A stretch of DNA of 11,702 nucleotides from Patescibacteria group bacterium (lineage in GTDB: Bacteria; Patescibacteriota; Minisyncoccia; Minisyncoccales; CG1-02-41-26). Of this stretch, positions 11,658 to 11,702 are shown in pieces; the stretch's first letter is position 1, and the number at the start of each line of letters is the position of its first letter. The stretch lies in the NCBI GenBank assembly GCA_018830365.1, contig JAHJSK010000100.1, positions 1 through 11,702 on the forward strand. Reading direction: 5' to 3'. The position numbers were made by a program, and so were the translations under genes. The notes beneath the pieces are model-generated. The model made no database searches, was not told where the DNA came from, and saw only the letters and a program-made list of their open reading frames with translations.

Positions 11658-11702
11658 ATAAAACATTTTCAGATTTCGGAATTGCAGCTCTATAATCACT
11701 CT

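Larger units (their letters stand above)
11242..11702. other. Right-end region without a convincing gene; repeats and hairpins
   Basis: It contains a 7-bp hairpin GTCCCGC-CAA-GCGGGAC (11297-11313) preceded by GAAGCGA (cf. GAGGCGAGTCCC at 8829-8840), the 24-nt repeat (11321-11344) and an RNA-like hairpin cluster (11600-11657). Two minus-strand frames are open inward from the right edge, 59 codons from 11702 and 74 codons from 11700 (stop TAA at 11478-11476). Neither peptide is recognised, and both run through hairpins, so they are left unassigned. They could be a gene remnant. Confidence 0.5.

Overview
The window most likely comes from a small-genome, AT-rich bacterium of the Candidate Phyla Radiation (Patescibacteria, probably Parcubacteria-like). 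This is an inference from several traits. Most genes lack a Shine-Dalgarno sequence. The proteins are short, divergent versions of universal genes. A single-RRM RNA-binding protein is present, and intergenic DNA is rich in small dispersed palindromes. TGA ends infC, so UGA is a stop codon and this is not the UGA=Gly code of Gracilibacteria.

Layout, plus strand. Positions 2-115 hold the C-terminal end of a gene cut by the window edge, possibly a type I restriction specificity subunit. A regulated-looking promoter follows, then a class II Fic protein with an N-terminal HTH (412-1335). Next come pheS (1371-2420) and pheT (2404-4392), which overlap by 17 nt and encode the two subunits of phenylalanyl-tRNA synthetase; PheT lacks the usual N-terminal OB-fold tRNA-binding insert. 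A secreted or membrane-anchored protein (4578-5972) fuses an L,D-transpeptidase (YkuD) domain to a D-Ala-D-Ala carboxypeptidase (S11) domain. The 568-bp gap after it holds two palindromic repeats and, downstream of a good promoter, a candidate structured noncoding RNA (about 6286-6434). Then come an RRM protein (6541-6822), a strong palindromic terminator, and a PurF-family protein (7021-8331) in which the catalytic Cys and several other signature residues are changed. It is the only gene here with a canonical Shine-Dalgarno.

Layout, minus strand. A bidirectional terminator (8353-8388) separates purF from the convergent operon infC-rpmI-rplT (9695 down to 8428). Further right lie smpB (11179-10733), a GIY-YIG domain protein (10723-10442) and the tmRNA gene ssrA (10360-9965), all reading leftward. 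SmpB is the obligate partner of tmRNA, so this is a compact trans-translation (ribosome rescue) locus. The tmRNA tag is 17 residues ending ATA rather than LAA. The last ~500 bp contain repeats and hairpins and no convincing gene.

Across the window at least four families of short palindromic or dispersed repeats recur. One changes both arms of its stem together, and another supplies the start codon of infC. The most unusual points are the PurF-like protein with altered active sites, the candidate ncRNA, the infC leader hairpin, and the tmRNA tag and T-loop.
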